A DNA stretch of 64,000 nt from Stigmatella erecta (GCF_900111745.1 NZ_FOIJ01000007.1:248001-312000), one strand, 5' to 3'; positions 32,806 to 40,802 are shown, numbered from the stretch's first letter. Program-made: numbers and translations. The notes: generated from the letters alone by a model not told the origin.

Positions 32806-34932
32806 CTACCGGGTGGAGATGCGCGCCACGGGCTGGATGTTGAGGTCCGGCGCGAGCTCCTGGTAGCTGAGCACGGAGAACGGCGGGTTGAACTCGTACT
32901 CCAGCAGCTTGCGCACGTAGCGCCGGATGTCCATCGCGGTGAGGATGACGGGGCGCTGGGCGCTCGGGGGCAGGTGGCCGCACTCGGCCTTGACGGCCTG
33001 GACGATTTCCTGCGCCAGCTCCGGCTCCAGGGCCAGGTGCGTGCCCGCGGAGGTGCGCTTGATGGAGCCCCGGATGGCCTCCTCGATTTGCGGATCCAAC
33101 AGGTAGACGACCAGGGTGCCGGTGCCGCGCGCGTACTTGTGGGAGATGTAGCGCCGCAGGGACGAGCGCACGTGCTCGGTGAGCATGACGTTGTCGGCCT
33201 CTACCTGGCCGTACTCGGACAGGGCCTGGAGGACGCCGCGCAGATCGCGCACGGAGATCTCCTCCTCCACGAGCCGCTGGAGGATGTCCGTGAGCTTCAG
33301 CACGTTGACGACCTTGGGCACCACCTCCTTGATGATGGCGGGGAAGGCCTTCTCCAGCTGATCGAGCATCGTCTGGGCTTCCTGCACGCCCACGAACTCG
33401 CGGGCGTTGCGGCGCAGAATGGCGGCCAGGTGGAGAATCATGTAGCCGGGCACGTCCCAGGTGGTGAGCCCCGCGGCCTCGAGCGTCTCCCGGTACTGCT
33501 CGGGGACCCAGGCGGCAGGCTGGCGGGTGGCCGGGTTGATGGCCTCGAAGCCGGTGACGTTCATCAGCTTCAGCCGGTCCACGGTGTCATTCACCAGCAC
33601 GTGGCCGATGGTGGTCTGCCCGGTGACAACGGGCACCTCGTTGATCTGAATCTGGTAGGCGCCCTGGGGCAGGTTCGAGTTGCCGCGGGCGCGCACGCCG
33701 GGGAAGCGCACGCCCAGTTCCACGAAGAGGCCATCGCGCATGAACGGGATGAGCTCGAAGAGGAACCGGCCGTTGTCCTGCCGCGAGTCCACGAAGGACA
33801 CCAGCGCATCGGACACCTCCAGCACGATGGGGGTGACGACGGGGACGAACACCTCGGACTCGGGGTTGAGCTGCTCCTTGGGCGGCGGCTCGGTGGAGGC
33901 CGGCGTGCCGTTGGGGGACTCGGAGGGCACCAGGCCTCCCGCCTCCTCCGCCACGGCGGCCGCCTCTTTCTTCTGGAGCATCTTCCAGGCGCCGAAGCCC
34001 GCGGCGCCGCCCAGGGCGAGGAAGGGCACGGTGGGCAGACCGGGGATGGCGGCCAGGACGCAGAGCATGCCGGCCGCGATGGCGATGGCCTTCGGGTAGG
34101 CGGTGAGCTGCGTGCCCACGTCCTTGCCCAGGTGGTTGCCCTCTTCCTCGCCGCCCACGCGCGTCACGATGATACCGGCGCAGGTGGAGATGAGGATGGC
34201 GGGAATCATGCCCACCAGACCGTCACCGATGGTGAGCAGTGAGTACTTCTGGGCGGCGGCGCCCACCTCCATGCCCTTCTGCATCACGCCGATGATGAGG
34301 CCACCGACGATGTTGATGACGGTGATGATGATGGAGGCGATGGCGTCGCCCTTGACGAACTTCATGGCGCCGTCCATGGCGCCGAACAGCTGGCTCTCGC
34401 GCTCCAGGTCGCGGCGCTTCTTCTTGCCCTGCTCCATGTCGAGCGAGCCAGCGCGCAGGTCGGCGTCGATGGACATCTGCTTGCCGGGCATGGCGTCGAG
34501 GGTGAAGCGGGCGGCCACTTCGGCCACACGCTCGGAGCCCTTCGAAATCACGATGAAGTTCACCACCGTGAGGATGACGAAGATGATGGCACCGACGACG
34601 AAGTTGCCCTGGACCACGAACTTTCCGAACGCCACCACCACCTCGCCCGGATCTCCTGTGAGCAGGATGAGCCGGGTGGTGGAGATGGTGAGCGACAGCC
34701 GGAACATGGTGGTGATGAGCAGCAGCGTCGGGAACACCGACAGCTGGAGCGCTCCGGGCACGTAGAGCGAGATGAGCAGCAACACCACCGAGATGCTGAT
34801 GTTGAGCGTCAGCAGCACGTCCAGCAGCAGGGTGGGCAGCGGGACGATCATCATCCCGACGATGGCCACCACCACCAGCGCGAGGACGATGTCGGAGTAT
34901 TTGGAGAGAAAGCTGTTGGGATTGGATACCAT
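32806..34932 (-). CDS. sctV: Type III secretion export gate protein SctV (FlhA/LcrD family)
   Basis: 708 residues from ATG 34932. The N-terminal half has about eight membrane segments with the conserved family stretches VLLTLNISISVVLLLISLYV, FPTLLLITTMFRLSLTISTT, RFTLDAMPGKQMSIDADLRAG and DGLVGMIPAILISTCAGIIVTR. A charged Glu-rich linker (about 355-390) leads to the cytoplasmic nonameric-ring domain (EVPVVTGQTTIGHVLVN, DILQRLVEEEISVRDLRGVLQAL, VILTAMDIRRYVRKLLE). Together with SctR/S/T/U it forms the export gate at the inner membrane. It is separated from the rest of the export genes by several genes, two of them on the plus strand, and is divergent from the formyltransferase-like gene. Confidence 0.96.
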   Translation of the reverse strand: MVSNPNSFLSKYSDIVLALVVVAIVGMMIVPLPTLLLDVLLTLNISISVVLLLISLYVPGALQLSVFPTLLLITTMFRLSLTISTTRLILLTGDPGEVVVAFGKFVVQGNFVVGAIIFVILTVVNFIVISKGSERVAEVAARFTLDAMPGKQMSIDADLRAGSLDMEQGKKKRRDLERESQLFGAMDGAMKFVKGDAIASIIITVINIVGGLIIGVMQKGMEVGAAAQKYSLLTIGDGLVGMIPAILISTCAGIIVTRVGGEEEGNHLGKDVGTQLTAYPKAIAIAAGMLCVLAAIPGLPTVPFLALGGAAGFGAWKMLQKKEAAAVAEEAGGLVPSESPNGTPASTEPPPKEQLNPESEVFVPVVTPIVLEVSDALVSFVDSRQDNGRFLFELIPFMRDGLFVELGVRFPGVRARGNSNLPQGAYQIQINEVPVVTGQTTIGHVLVNDTVDRLKLMNVTGFEAINPATRQPAAWVPEQYRETLEAAGLTTWDVPGYMILHLAAILRRNAREFVGVQEAQTMLDQLEKAFPAIIKEVVPKVVNVLKLTDILQRLVEEEISVRDLRGVLQALSEYGQVEADNVMLTEHVRSSLRRYISHKYARGTGTLVVYLLDPQIEEAIRGSIKRTSAGTHLALEPELAQEIVQAVKAECGHLPPSAQRPVILTAMDIRRYVRKLLEYEFNPPFSVLSYQELAPDLNIQPVARISTR

Positions 34933-35020
34933 CGGCGGGGGCCATCCTAGTCCGTGCGAGGTCCCGCGCCCAAGCCCCCTGGGCCCTGGAGCCCCTCCGG
35001 CACGGTGGTAGGACACCCGA

Positions 35021-35965
35021 ATGACGCTTGCTCCCCCTCCTCCCGGCGGTGCACACATCCAATATGACGGCTGGCGCATCGCGCTGTTGACCGTCTCGCC
35101 CCTGGTGGTGGCCTCCATGAGCCAGCTGCTCCAGGCCCGGGGCCACACGCTGGCGGCGGTGATGACCACGGGCCCCGGAGGCCCCCGGCCGCGCACGGAG
35201 CTGGGCCGGTCGATGATGCACCAGGTGCTCCAGCAGATTCCCCCCGGCGCCGACATCCTCCTGCCCAGCCGGCGCGACCGGATCGCCCCCCTGCTGAAGG
35301 CCGTCCAGCCGGATCTGATCCTGAGCTTCTTCTTCCCCTGGCGCATCCCGCCGGAGGCCCTGGCGCTGCCGCCACAAGGGGCACTCAACGCCCACCCGGG
35401 CCGGCTGCCGCGCTACCGGGGGCCCAACCCGCTGGGCTGGACGCTGCTCAACGGCGAGCCGGAGCTGTGCCTGACGTTCCACCGGATGGATGCGCAGTTC
35501 GACACCGGCCCGCTGCTCGCCCACGGCGGCTTCCCCATCGAGGATGGGGACACGGCGGAGGCGCTGATGGACAAGGTGATGCTCCTGGGCGAGAAGCTGC
35601 TGCCCGAGGCGCTCGGCCGCATCACCTGGGGAGACCAGGGCGAGCCCCAAACCGAGCAGGGCGCCGGGTACGCGGGCAACTTCGGCAATGCCGAGCGCGA
35701 ACTCGACTGGAGCCAGCCGGCGCTCGCCGTCCACCGGAGGGTGCGGGCGTGCCGGATGGCCTCATGGAAGGAGGGCCACCCGTACGCCGCGCTCGCGACC
35801 CTGGAGGGCCAGCGGCGGCTGGTGCAGAGCACGCTCCTGCCGCAGGCGACGCAGGGCGTGAGGGCCGCGCCAGGCACCCTGCTGATGCGCGACGGTACGG
35901 CCCTGCTTGTCCAGTGCGGGGATGCCCCCCTATGGGTGATTCAGAGCGAGCCCTGGAAAGACTGA
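35021..35965 (+). CDS. Formyltransferase-like protein (Fmt N-terminal family)
   Basis: 314 residues. Formyl-transferase core with ALNAHPGRLPRYRGPNPLGW (Asn123, His125) and FDTGPLL (Asp161), the catalytic Asn-His-Asp set of methionyl-tRNA and GAR formyltransferases, plus the C-terminal Fmt-like domain beginning near ERELDWSQPALAVHRRVRAC. The folate-site SLLP motif reads GRLP here. AGGA precedes ATG 35021. It sits alone on the plus strand inside the T3SS locus, so it is more likely a paralogue modifying a special substrate (for example a sugar amine or peptide) than the housekeeping tRNA enzyme. The substrate is unknown. Confidence 0.82.
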   Translation: MTLAPPPPGGAHIQYDGWRIALLTVSPLVVASMSQLLQARGHTLAAVMTTGPGGPRPRTELGRSMMHQVLQQIPPGADILLPSRRDRIAPLLKAVQPDLILSFFFPWRIPPEALALPPQGALNAHPGRLPRYRGPNPLGWTLLNGEPELCLTFHRMDAQFDTGPLLAHGGFPIEDGDTAEALMDKVMLLGEKLLPEALGRITWGDQGEPQTEQGAGYAGNFGNAERELDWSQPALAVHRRVRACRMASWKEGHPYAALATLEGQRRLVQSTLLPQATQGVRAAPGTLLMRDGTALLVQCGDAPLWVIQSEPWKD

Positions 35966-36156
35966 CGGCCAGCACCCGGGAGGGGACTGGCCGCGCCGGA
36001 TGCGTGCCGTTGAACTGCTGCTTGAAGGCCTCCTTTACCACCGCCTCGGCCTGCTGGGTGGTGAAGGAGCCTCCGTGGACAGAGCCCCCCGGGCAGAATC
36101 TCGGCGACGGTGGGCCCGGAACTTTGGGTTCAACACCCTCGGGGTGCCATTCCCGC
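35966..36156. other. Intergenic stretch with a possible decayed coding fragment
   Basis: No complete gene is seen. On the minus strand (about 35999-36100) one frame reads GGSFTTQQAEAVVKEAFKQQ and then continues without a stop into the antisense of the formyltransferase gene. The peptide looks protein-like but has no start codon or ribosome site and is out of frame with the T3SS gene just upstream (36157-36540). It may be a remnant of a lost C-terminus or chance. Confidence 0.2.
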
Positions 36157-36540
36157 TCACCCGAAACGGTCGCTGGCCATTTCCTTCATCTTGTCGAAGA
36201 GCTGAGCAGAGAACTTCTGGATGGACCTCTGGATCATGCTGTAGCTCATCGAGTCGGACATCAGCGTCTTCTTGAGCTGATCCTTGAAGGCGGCCGCATC
36301 GGCGTTGGGGTGGGACTTGGCCCACTCCGCCATCTTCTTCTCGACGCCCTTGGTCACGTGCTCCTCACCCTGCCCCAGCCCCTTCATGAAGCCGCCCATC
36401 TGCGCTTCGTTCTTCAGCTCGTCGGTGAGCACAAAGGAGCCATCCGGCTGCAGCAGATCCTTGGCCGATTGGGTTGAACCGGTCTTGTTAGAGGCGGCCG
36501 TCGTGGAAACAGGGGCGCTTTGCACGGCAGACGTCGACAT
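36157..36540 (-). CDS. T3SS-locus small protein, unknown function
   Basis: 127 residues from ATG 36540 (MSTSAVQSAPVSTTAASNKT), chosen because GGAG lies upstream and the promoter-like element at 36572 would otherwise be inside the gene. The Ser/Thr/Ala-rich N-terminus resembles a type III secretion signal in composition. Then comes PDGSFVLTDELKNEAQMGGF and a helical C-terminal half (KGVEKKMAEWAKSHPNADA, FKDQLKKTLMSDSMSYSMIQ). I recognise no family. It shares its promoter element with the needle-like genes, so a secreted component or substrate of the system is a reasonable guess. Confidence 0.65.
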   Translation of the reverse strand: MSTSAVQSAPVSTTAASNKTGSTQSAKDLLQPDGSFVLTDELKNEAQMGGFMKGLGQGEEHVTKGVEKKMAEWAKSHPNADAAAFKDQLKKTLMSDSMSYSMIQRSIQKFSAQLFDKMKEMASDRFG

Positions 36541-36571
36541 GGGAGTGCACTCCGCAGCAGAAGTTTCCCCC

Positions 36572-36601
36572 ATTATCGCCGGAAGCCCGGTACAAGTTGC
36601 C
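36572..36601 (-). promoter_or_regulatory. Shared T3SS promoter-like element, copy D
   Basis: Minus strand GGCAAC-N17-CGATAAT, ending 32 bases before ATG 36540. It matches the elements at 39081, 39541 and 55879, with one extra base in the spacer. Compatible with a sigma-28 (FliA-type) promoter. Confidence 0.5.
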
Positions 36602-36823
36602 ATCTCTCCCAAAACCCGTGGCCTTTCTCTCGTATGCCTCTCTAAAGGCCTGAACTCACTCGTCTTTCAAAATCTTACCATCTAACAATTCCGCGTACCC
36701 GGCAGAAACCTGGAAGTCTGCTCTGACTGGATCGACGTCGGCCTTCGGGGTGTGGCATGACGCGAGCGCGCCGGAGGTTCTTTCTTCCGGTGCCGCCTCT
36801 CTCACCTAACCGAGGTCTTCACG

Positions 36824-37378
36824 ATGAGCATGCGTTCAACCCTGCGGTCCTCTTCTCTGGCGTGGGTGTGCTGCGCCGTCCTGCTATCCGGATGTGGCGA
36901 CGACGAGACGTCCAACACGCCCAGCACCCCTCCGCCCAGTGAGCTCGAAGGGGACTGGAAGTTCGGCACCATCTCCTTCACCAACTTCTGGGGAGATCAG
37001 GGCCAGTACATCGGCAACGCGGGCGGTGTCGCGGTCTTCTTCGACTTCGACAAGAGCGGCAAGTTCAAGCAGCAGGTCTACATCAACCAGCGCAGCTACA
37101 ACTGCGTGACGCAAACGTGGACCGAGATGGAAGGCACCGCCACCTTCGATGCCACCACGTTCACCGCCTATCCCACCAAGGGCCGGTACAAGGCATCGGA
37201 CACCTGCTACAGCTCGAACAACTTCGAGCGGGACATGACGAAGGCCGAGAGGGAGGACAACATCACCACCTACACGTGGAAGTACGGGAAGCGAGACGAG
37301 AGTTACGACGATCCGAAGACCTATCTGATGATCAGTCAGGACCAGGGCCAGAGCTGGAATTACTTCCAGCGCCCCTGA
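36824..37378 (+). CDS. Small lipoprotein, unknown function
   Basis: 184 residues. The signal ends VLLSGCGDD; then a Thr/Pro linker, then a compact domain beginning LEGDWKFGTISFTNFWGDQG, with strands VAVFFDFDKSGKFKQQVYI and TATFDATTFTAYPTKGRYKA and ending SWNYFQRP. It resembles lipocalin-like or copper-binding-like lipoproteins in outline, but no family is clear. GAGG precedes the ATG. It lies on the plus strand within the T3SS locus and may be unrelated to it. The 280 bases before it are comparatively AT-rich and carry no gene on the plus strand. Confidence 0.75.
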   Translation: MSMRSTLRSSSLAWVCCAVLLSGCGDDETSNTPSTPPPSELEGDWKFGTISFTNFWGDQGQYIGNAGGVAVFFDFDKSGKFKQQVYINQRSYNCVTQTWTEMEGTATFDATTFTAYPTKGRYKASDTCYSSNNFERDMTKAEREDNITTYTWKYGKRDESYDDPKTYLMISQDQGQSWNYFQRP

Positions 37379-37391
37379 GCGGAGCCCAGCG

Positions 37392-38147
37392 TCAGCGCCG
37401 CTTGCGGCTGCGCAGCTCGCCGATGCGATCCAAGAGCTGCCGGGCCTGCTCCACGAGTGGGCTGCCCGCCATGCCGGACTCCAGCACCGACTGCAGATCC
37501 TCCTGGGCCCGGCGCAGCTCCCCCAGGCTCAGGCGGACCTGCCCCCGGAACATCAGCGCGGCCAGATCCGAAGGATCCCGCGCAAGCGCCTCCTCGAAGC
37601 ATGCCAGCGCCCGGTCCAGCGCCCCCTGGGCCAAGTAGATGCCACCGAGCAGGGTCTGCACTGGCGCCCCAGCCACGCCCAGCGCCACGAGCCGCTCCAG
37701 GACATTTCGTGCCGCATCCCACTTCCCCTCGGCGATGAGGCGGCGCGCGGAGGCCAGGCGCTCCGACACTCCGGAGGCCGCGGCCCCCTCCGAGGTATCC
37801 TCCGGCGCGGTCCCCTTCCGGGAGCGGGCTTCCGGCGCCCCCGGGGCGCGCTTGCGGCGGGACGGAGCGGCTTCCTGGGAGTGACGCGGGGCCGGAGGCG
37901 GCACCGCAAGGCTCTCGCCGGGCGGCTGCAGGGAGAACTCCGGCAGCGTGGGGTGCGCGTGCAGCGGCATCTCCGGCAGCGTGGGGTGCGTGTGCAGCGC
38001 CATTTCTGGCAGCGTCGGGGGCGCGTGCGAGGGTGCCTCGGGCTCGCGCGGGGCGGAGGACGCACGCGGCGCGGCACGCTTCTCGAAGTGGTGAATCTTC
38101 ACGGGGCCAGGGGGTGATTTCCCTCGCCGCCCGGGCGAGCTGGTCAT
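37392..38147 (-). CDS. TPR protein with Pro-rich N-terminal repeats, T3SS-associated
   Basis: 251 residues. The N-terminal half is basic and Pro/Ala-rich, with three near-perfect copies of a 12-residue unit (HxHPTLPEM-x-L: ALHTHPTLPEMPLHAHPTLP). The C-terminal half has three TPR-like helix pairs (LIAEGKWDAARNVLERLVAL, LLGGIYLAQGALDRALACFE, ALMFRGQVRLSLGELRRAQE), similar to type III chaperones of the SycD kind. It lies 18 bases downstream of the next TPR gene and is probably cotranscribed. A docking or scaffold role is inference. Confidence 0.78.
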   Translation of the reverse strand: MTSSPGRRGKSPPGPVKIHHFEKRAAPRASSAPREPEAPSHAPPTLPEMALHTHPTLPEMPLHAHPTLPEFSLQPPGESLAVPPPAPRHSQEAAPSRRKRAPGAPEARSRKGTAPEDTSEGAAASGVSERLASARRLIAEGKWDAARNVLERLVALGVAGAPVQTLLGGIYLAQGALDRALACFEEALARDPSDLAALMFRGQVRLSLGELRRAQEDLQSVLESGMAGSPLVEQARQLLDRIGELRSRKRR

Positions 38148-38165
38148 GGGCCTACGAGGGGGGCG

Positions 38166-38603
38166 CTACTTCCATTCGGCGTGGGCACTGCGCTGAGCGG
38201 CCTCGATGGTCTCCAAGGCCGCGGCCACCAGCAGGCGCGCACGCAAGGTAAGCGGATCCTTGTTCTCGGGATCCAGATCCACGGCCCGGGCAAAGTCCTG
38301 GGCCGCATCCACGATGTCTCCCAGCCGCAACCGCACCTCTCCGCGGTTCACGAGCGCCGCGGCATCCTTGGCGTTGAGCGTCAGGGCCTGATTGAAGTTG
38401 TCCAGCGCCAGGTCGAGCTCATCCTCCGCGAGGCAGATGGCGCCCAGCGCCGTCCGGTAGTACGCCTCGCGAGGGTCCCTGGCGCAGAGTTCCTCGAAGA
38501 TGGAGCGGGCGCTGGCATAGTCCCCCTGCTCGTAGAACTCGAAGCCCTCCATGGCCCTCTCGAGCAATTCGGGCCCGGTGGTTCCATTGTCGGGGTTCGC
38601 CAT
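38166..38603 (-). CDS. SycD/LcrH-like TPR chaperone of the T3SS locus
   Basis: 145 residues from ATG 38603; a longer start at 38645 is possible. Three TPRs: FEFYEQGDYASARSIFEELC, YYRTALGAICLAEDELDLAL and AALVNRGEVRLRLGDIVDAA, then a basic helix. Size and repeat number match class II type III chaperones that hold translocators or needle proteins before export. It is the first gene of a pair with the 37392 gene and lies next to the needle-like genes. Confidence 0.75.
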   Translation of the reverse strand: MANPDNGTTGPELLERAMEGFEFYEQGDYASARSIFEELCARDPREAYYRTALGAICLAEDELDLALDNFNQALTLNAKDAAALVNRGEVRLRLGDIVDAAQDFARAVDLDPENKDPLTLRARLLVAAALETIEAAQRSAHAEWK

Positions 38604-38795
38604 CGATTGGAGGTCCTCAACTGGGGACTTAGCACCTACACCCATGTGGGCAAGCCGAGGTTAGCACGGCCCTCCGAAGACATGGAAGCAACCCAAGCCC
38701 AGCAAACTCCGTCCAAAAGCGAACCGGCTCCGCGCCGAGGCCCTGGAGGGGCACGCGCGAAGCCGGCTCAGCCACTGCTTCAGACTGCCTGGAGC

Positions 38796-39014
38796 TTACC
38801 CGCCGATGTTGCGGATGATGCTCATCGACATCTCGTGCATCGCCTTCATCATCTGCGTGATCAGCTGCGTCAGCTCCTGCATCTTCTGCATCTCCAGCTG
38901 CGCCTTCATCTGATCCTGCATCTCAGGCGGCGCGCTCTTGATCCACTTCTCCTCCGCCGCCGTGTTGCCACGAACTCCGCCAGCCACCTGTCCCACAACG
39001 CCGTTGATCGACAT
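38796..39014 (-). CDS. T3SS needle-like small helical protein, copy A
   Basis: 72 residues, ATG 39014 with GAGGA upstream. A short Gly-rich start (MSINGVVGQVAGGVRG) is followed by one long Met/Gln-rich amphipathic helix pair with a Pro-Pro break (WIKSAPPEMQDQMKAQLE, then ELTQLITQMMKAMHEM) and an end MSMSIIRNIGG. Size, lack of Cys, helix-Pro-helix shape and hydrophobic C-terminal helix fit SctF needle subunits (70-85 residues), although no signature motif proves it. The coding DNA is identical to copy B. It is preceded by the shared promoter-like element. A rod or translocator-accessory protein is the alternative. Confidence 0.65.
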   Translation of the reverse strand: MSINGVVGQVAGGVRGNTAAEEKWIKSAPPEMQDQMKAQLEMQKMQELTQLITQMMKAMHEMSMSIIRNIGG

Positions 39015-39080
39015 GGTTGTATCCTCGAATTCCTGGAACTTCGCTCGGGTAGGAAGAAGAAACGTACCTTCTATGCCTTG

Positions 39081-39109
39081 ATTATCCGCGAACCCCGGCG
39101 GGAGTTTCC
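39081..39109 (-). promoter_or_regulatory. Shared T3SS promoter-like element, copy A
   Basis: Minus strand GGAAAC-N16-GGATAAT, ending 67 bases before ATG 39014. Read as a sigma-28 promoter it is GAAA-N15-GCGGATAA against the consensus TAAA-N15-GCCGATAA. The -35 part sits in a short palindrome GGGAGGAAACTCCC, which could also bind a regulator. Confidence 0.55.
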
Positions 39110-39255
39110 TCCCTTTTTCGGAAATAGTTTCCGAGGCTTTCCGATCACCACCAAGGGCGCCTCACGCCAGCCCGCAAAGCGAACCGGCTCCGCGCCGAGG
39201 CCCTGGAGGGGCACGCGCGAAGCCGGCTCAACTGCTGCTTCAGACTGCCTGGAGC

Positions 39256-39474
39256 TTACCCGCCGATGTTGCGGATGATGCTCATCGACATCTCGTGCAT
39301 CGCCTTCATCATCTGCGTGATCAGCTGCGTCAGCTCCTGCATCTTCTGCATCTCCAGCTGCGCCTTCATCTGATCCTGCATCTCAGGCGGCGCGCTCTTG
39401 ATCCACTTCTCCTCCGCCGCCGTGTTGCCACGAACTCCGCCAGCCACCTGTCCCACAACGCCGTTGATCGACAT
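39256..39474 (-). CDS. T3SS needle-like small helical protein, copy B
   Basis: 72 residues, identical in protein and DNA to the gene at 38796-39014, with the same ribosome site and the same promoter-like element 67 bases upstream. Two identical copies would double the dose of a product needed in large amounts, as expected for a filament subunit. Which copy is ancestral cannot be told; copy B is the one nearer to the rest of the T3SS genes. Confidence 0.65.
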   Translation of the reverse strand: MSINGVVGQVAGGVRGNTAAEEKWIKSAPPEMQDQMKAQLEMQKMQELTQLITQMMKAMHEMSMSIIRNIGG

Positions 39475-39540
39475 GGTTGTATCCTCGAATTCTTGGAACT
39501 TCGCTTGGGTAGGAAGAAGAAACGTACCTTCTATGCCTTG

Positions 39541-39569
39541 ATTATCCGCGAACCCCGGCGGGAGTTTCC
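39541..39569 (-). promoter_or_regulatory. Shared T3SS promoter-like element, copy B
   Basis: Identical to the element at 39081-39109 (GGAAAC-N16-GGATAAT on the minus strand), ending 67 bases before ATG 39474. Confidence 0.55.
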
Positions 39570-39609
39570 TCCCTTTTTCAGGATCATTTCCGTCCTCAGG
39601 AAACGGCTG

Positions 39610-40200
39610 CTAGCCCTTCACGTTGCCGACGTTCGGATTCTTCATCCACGTCTTGAAGGACTCGAGCTTCTGCTGTTCCGACTTCTCGCCGGCCGCAGGG
39701 GGCACCGCCGCCGCTTCCGGGTTGATCTGCAGCGAGCGCTTCGCGGAGCCCTCGAAGCCGTCCTTGATGCCTCCGGAGACGGGCGCCGAGGAGGCCATCG
39801 GGGCCTGAACCACCGGGGCGCTCACGGAGGTGTCCACCAGCCCGGGCGGGACCGGCGGCGCGCCGGGGGGCAACTGCATCTGCCCGGTGAATCCGAAGGC
39901 CACCAGCCGCTTCTGCATGAACTCCACACACTGCATGATGACCGGGGGAGGCGGCAGCACGGGGTCCTTCATGAAGCGCTCGAACGCGGCCTTCACGTCC
40001 CCGTAGATCTGAACGTCGAACGGCGCGCCCGGCCGGGTGTGCGCCATCAGCTCATGCAGCTTGCGCAGTACCGCCTGGGACGTCCCCGTGGCCGACTTGG
40101 CCTGCTTCTCCAGCTCGGGCAACAGGCGCTCACGCTCCGCGGCCAGCTCGGGCGGCTCAGGGGGAAAGGCGGGAGCCGCCGGATTCTTGGTGTTGGACAT
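39610..40200 (-). CDS. T3SS-locus hypothetical protein
   Basis: 196 residues, ATG 40200 with AGAGGAT upstream. Pro-rich N-terminus, then a helical domain (ELAAERERLLPELEKQAKSA, QAVLRKLHELMAHTRPGAP, DVKAAFERFMKDPVLPPPP), then Pro/Ala/Val-rich low-complexity sequence and a C-terminal helix (QQKLESFKTWMKNPNVGN). No membrane segment and no Cys except one. The family is not recognised. Located between a TPR chaperone-like gene and the needle-like genes, so it may be a secreted substrate or a translocator-tip component; this is only context. Confidence 0.65.
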   Translation of the reverse strand: MSNTKNPAAPAFPPEPPELAAERERLLPELEKQAKSATGTSQAVLRKLHELMAHTRPGAPFDVQIYGDVKAAFERFMKDPVLPPPPVIMQCVEFMQKRLVAFGFTGQMQLPPGAPPVPPGLVDTSVSAPVVQAPMASSAPVSGGIKDGFEGSAKRSLQINPEAAAVPPAAGEKSEQQKLESFKTWMKNPNVGNVKG

Positions 40201-40321
40201 CGATGGATCCTCTTCTGGGGAAGACGGGGGGTTACTGTCTACAAGTCGGATAGAATGTTACCAAGAACAGGTATTCTCGGATCAAGGGGCACCGGGCCGA
40301 GGCCGCCTGAAACAGCCGGAA

Positions 40322-40798
40322 TCACCGCCTGGAAAGCGTGGAAACCATGGCGGCGGCCTTGCGCCCCACGGGATCCTCCTCGGGCACGAGTGACACAGCG
40401 CGGCGAAGGTCCTCCACCGCCTGGGGCTTCTGCCCCAGCGTCAGCTTCACCTCGGCCCGGCCCACATAGGCCTGGGCATCGTTCGGCGACAGCTTGATGG
40501 CCACGTCGTAGGCGGCCAGAGCCCCCTGGGCGTTGCCCGAGGCCAGCTCCACCACGCCCAGCGCCTTGGCGAAGTAGGAGTCCGCCGGGTTGATGGCGTA
40601 CAGCCCCTGGAAGAGCGTGCGCGCCTCGTTCAGACGCCCCTGGTAGAAGAAGAAGTAGGCCGTCTTGGCGATGGCATACAGCTCCTCGTCCGTGTAGCCC
40701 CGCACGTCGCGCAGGGTCGCCTTGCCGTCCGCCCAGCGCTGCAGCGCCGCGACAAGCTTGGCCTCTTCCTGAGGGCTGTTGGAATCCGGGCCAGCCAT
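40322..40798 (-). CDS. SycD/LcrH-type type III secretion chaperone
   Basis: 158 residues. The sequence TDEELYAIAKTAYFFFYQGR matches the first TPR of SycD/LcrH chaperones (ELYSLAFNQYQSGKY pattern), followed by LFQGLYAINPADSYFAKALG, GNAQGALAAYDVAIKLSPND and YVGRAEVKLTLGQKPQAVED. It is the clearest class II chaperone of the locus. These bind hydrophobic translocators or needle proteins in the cytoplasm. The start overlaps the ribosome region at the end of the 40803 gene with a four-base gap, so they form one transcript. Confidence 0.85.
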   Translation of the reverse strand: MAGPDSNSPQEEAKLVAALQRWADGKATLRDVRGYTDEELYAIAKTAYFFFYQGRLNEARTLFQGLYAINPADSYFAKALGVVELASGNAQGALAAYDVAIKLSPNDAQAYVGRAEVKLTLGQKPQAVEDLRRAVSLVPEEDPVGRKAAAMVSTLSRR

Positions 40799-40802
40799 GC
40801 GC

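Larger units (their letters stand above)
38716..39119. repeat. Direct repeat, copy A (404 bases, contains a needle-like gene)
   Basis: Matches 39176-39579 at an offset of exactly 460 bases with about five mismatches, none in the coding part. It contains the 72-codon gene, its ribosome site and its promoter-like element. A 56-base spacer separates the copies. No transposase or terminal repeats are present, so tandem duplication by recombination is likely. Confidence 0.95.
39176..39579. repeat. Direct repeat, copy B (404 bases, contains a needle-like gene)
   Basis: Second copy of the unit at 38716-39119. Differences are three bases near the 3' flank of the gene (39231-39234) and two bases upstream of the gene (near 39493 and 39506). 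Identical coding and promoter sequences point to a very recent duplication or gene conversion. Confidence 0.95.

Noticed and set aside
32806-35388. A longer frame that would extend SctV by about 150 residues at its N-terminus
   Set aside because: The extension is the antisense of the formyltransferase gene; MVSNPNSFLSKYSDIVLAL at 34932 is the normal start of the family.
39097-39119. GGGAGTTTCCTCCC followed by TTTTT as a terminator on the plus strand
   Set aside because: No plus-strand gene precedes it, the stem is only five base pairs, and it overlaps the promoter-like element of the needle-like gene.
38716-39579. The 404-base direct repeat as an insertion sequence
   Set aside because: No transposase, no terminal inverted repeats and no target duplication; the unit is a gene with its own control region.
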